The notes beneath the pieces were generated by a model, which worked only from the letters and a program-made list of their open reading frames with translations, was not told where the DNA came from and did no database searches. A stretch of 64,000 bases of DNA, taken from contig NZ_SGXC01000001.1 in the NCBI RefSeq assembly GCF_004216695.1, positions 1,550,001-1,614,000 of the forward strand. Direction: 5' to 3'. Origin of the DNA: Pigmentiphaga kullae. Lineage in GTDB: Bacteria > Pseudomonadota > Gammaproteobacteria > Burkholderiales > Burkholderiaceae_B. This document shows, in pieces, positions 62,920-64,000 of this stretch. The position numbers were made by a program, and so were the translations under genes. The stretch's first letter is position 1, and each line of letters opens with the position of its first letter.

Positions 62920-63912
62920 TCAGATCTTCGACAGGTCGAGGGCCGAGGCGGCGAACAGCTCCTCGGGCGCGACCCGGCGGCGCGACAGGCCCTGCTCGTG
63001 GTGATAGCGCGCGAAGGTCTCGATCACGTGGTGGTTGGCGGGCAGGCCGTAGGGCCAGTAGTCCTCGCCCATCAGCGCCTTGGCCTCGTTGTGGTGATGC
63101 ACCATCCAGGGCAGGGTGACCGCCAGGTGGCAGATCTCGTCCAGTTCCTTGACGGCCAGCGCCTTGGCCTTCAGGAAGGCCTTGTAGACGCTGACCGGCA
63201 GCCACGGGTTCTCTTCCACCAGCGACTTGCGTATGCCCACCATGTGCATGATGGGAAAGATGCGGGTGCGGCGGAAGTAGTCCTTTTCGGCGTCGATGTA
63301 GTCGCCGAACAGGCGGCCCACGTTGGGCGCGCCGCGCAGGAAGCAGGACGGCGCGCGGGCGCCGATGTAGCCGTCGATCTCGCCGGACTCCAGCATGCCC
63401 GACAAGGTCTTGTCGTCGGGGATCTGCTGCAGGTCGATGGACGGATCCAGTTCGATGGGCGCGCGTTCGCCCCGGCCCGGTTCCTCGACGCCGCCGCGCC
63501 GCCACTTGATGTCGGCCGGCTTGACGCCGTATTCGTCCTCGAGGATGCCGCGGATCCAGACGTTGGCGGTGATCTGGTATTCAGGCACCCCTATGGTCTT
63601 GCCCTTGAGGTCCTGCGGGCGCTGGATGCTGCGGTCGGTGCGCACGTAGATGCCCGACTGGCGGAAGACCCGCGACAGGAAGGCGGGCACCGCGACGTAC
63701 TTGTTGTCGCCGCGCGCCGTGGTCATCATGTGGCTGCTCATCGAGATTTCCGTCACGTCGAATTCCTCGTAGCGGAAGGCGCGGTGGAAAGCCTCTTCCG
63801 GCTCCAGCGGCACGGCGCGCACGTTGCAGCCCTCGATGGCGACGCGGCCGTCGAACAGGGCCTGCGTGCGGTCGTAGTTGCCTACGGAGAGGCTGATGTT
63901 CAGTTTGTTCAT
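62920..63912 (-). CDS. 4,5-dihydroxyphthalate decarboxylase (Pht5)-like / ABC substrate-binding-fold protein
   Basis: A 330-residue protein of the family annotated as 4,5-dihydroxyphthalate decarboxylase, which shares the periplasmic binding protein fold. Characteristic segments are LSVGNYDRTQALFDGRVAIEGCNV, FDVTEISMSSHMM, GDNKYVAVPAFLSRVFRQSGIYVR and LKGKTIGVPEYQITANVWIRGIL. There is no signal peptide, so it is probably cytoplasmic. It precedes the Mo hydroxylase genes in one unit. Either a decarboxylase-like or a binding role is possible. Confidence 0.82.
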   Translation of the reverse strand: MNKLNISLSVGNYDRTQALFDGRVAIEGCNVRAVPLEPEEAFHRAFRYEEFDVTEISMSSHMMTTARGDNKYVAVPAFLSRVFRQSGIYVRTDRSIQRPQDLKGKTIGVPEYQITANVWIRGILEDEYGVKPADIKWRRGGVEEPGRGERAPIELDPSIDLQQIPDDKTLSGMLESGEIDGYIGARAPSCFLRGAPNVGRLFGDYIDAEKDYFRRTRIFPIMHMVGIRKSLVEENPWLPVSVYKAFLKAKALAVKELDEICHLAVTLPWMVHHHNEAKALMGEDYWPYGLPANHHVIETFARYHHEQGLSRRRVAPEELFAASALDLSKI

Positions 63913-63942
63913 CGGTTTTCCTTGTCGTGGATGCGGGAAGCC

Positions 63943-64000
63943 TTAGTCCGCGCTCAGGCCGATCTTCCTGGCCAGCGCGGCAAAACGGTCGATGTCGTCG
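63943..64000 (-). CDS. C-terminal end of an upstream gene, probably another Bug receptor (5' end outside window)
   Basis: Only the last 18 codons are inside the window, ending DIDRFAALARKIGLSAD and TAA at 63943-63945. The closing pattern (R-F-x-x-L-A-R-K-x-G-L) resembles Bug-family C-termini, but the piece is too short to be sure. It lies 30 bases upstream of the Pht5-like gene on the same strand. Confidence 0.45.
   Translation of the reverse strand, partial: DDIDRFAALARKIGLSAD

Noticed and set aside
50742-63912. Calling the region a nicotinate (nic) cluster
   Set aside because: The downstream nicX/nicD/nicF genes fit, but the 6-hydroxynicotinate monooxygenase (NicC) is missing, while a Rieske hydroxylase and a PicC-like decarboxylase are present, which fits picolinate better.

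Overview
The window is a high-GC stretch of a beta-proteobacterial chromosome. It begins inside rpoB, continues through a complete rpoC, and then runs for about 58 kb through catabolic and transport genes. The RpoC sequence, the high GC, the near-continuous shadow ORFs and above all the many periplasmic Bug-family (TctC-like) binding proteins point to Burkholderiales, most likely Alcaligenaceae (Bordetella/Achromobacter type). This placement is inferred from gene content, not from a search. I saw no tRNA, rRNA, CRISPR array, transposase or prophage gene.

Layout. (1) 1-5492: rpoB 3' end, rpoC and its intrinsic terminator. (2) 5514-13590: two divergent units. One is a periplasmic binding protein plus a nucleoside-type deaminase. 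The other is an Fe(II)/2-oxoglutarate-type oxygenase, a carbon-nitrogen hydrolase, two SDRs, a Bug protein and a LysR regulator. A 19-bp element is repeated upstream of both units. (3) 13603-29059: a minus-strand cluster of two CoA ligases, two ThDP enzymes, a DpgC-like oxygenase, an aldehyde dehydrogenase, a UbiD decarboxylase and two Bug proteins, with a divergent AraC regulator and a third Bug gene. (4) 29079-37290: LysR and a molybdenum hydroxylase (CoxM/S/L-like) operon with an alpha/beta hydrolase, a crotonase, CoxG and a Bug protein. (5) 37277-43498: a tandem-HTH LysR, an ABC importer, a class II aldolase and a cysteine hydrolase. (6) 43501-47068: a GntR repressor with a clear operator in front of a carotenoid/stilbene-cleaving oxygenase and a Bug protein. 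(7) 47104-50769: a Bug protein, a 3-hydroxyanthranilate dioxygenase-like cupin, a cysteine hydrolase and a second tandem-HTH LysR. (8) 50742-64000: a MarR regulator and what looks like a complete picolinate-to-maleate pathway.

How the genes may work together. Region 8 matches the picolinate route known from Alcaligenes: Mo hydroxylase, Rieske hydroxylase, amidohydrolase-type decarboxylase, 2,5-dihydroxypyridine dioxygenase (NicX type), N-formylmaleamate deformylase and maleamate amidase. Region 3 is the most novel. Its enzymes can be ordered into an aerobic arylacetate-shortening route: CoA activation, DpgC-type dioxygenation to an arylglyoxylate, ThDP decarboxylation to an aldehyde, oxidation to an aryl carboxylate and UbiD decarboxylation to a phenol. 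Three promoters in this region share one architecture: a GGTAGG-type operator, exactly 20 bp, then a TATnnT -10 box. Together with the AraC gene they define a likely dedicated regulon.

Limits: everything is read by eye; substrates are inferred from families and context.
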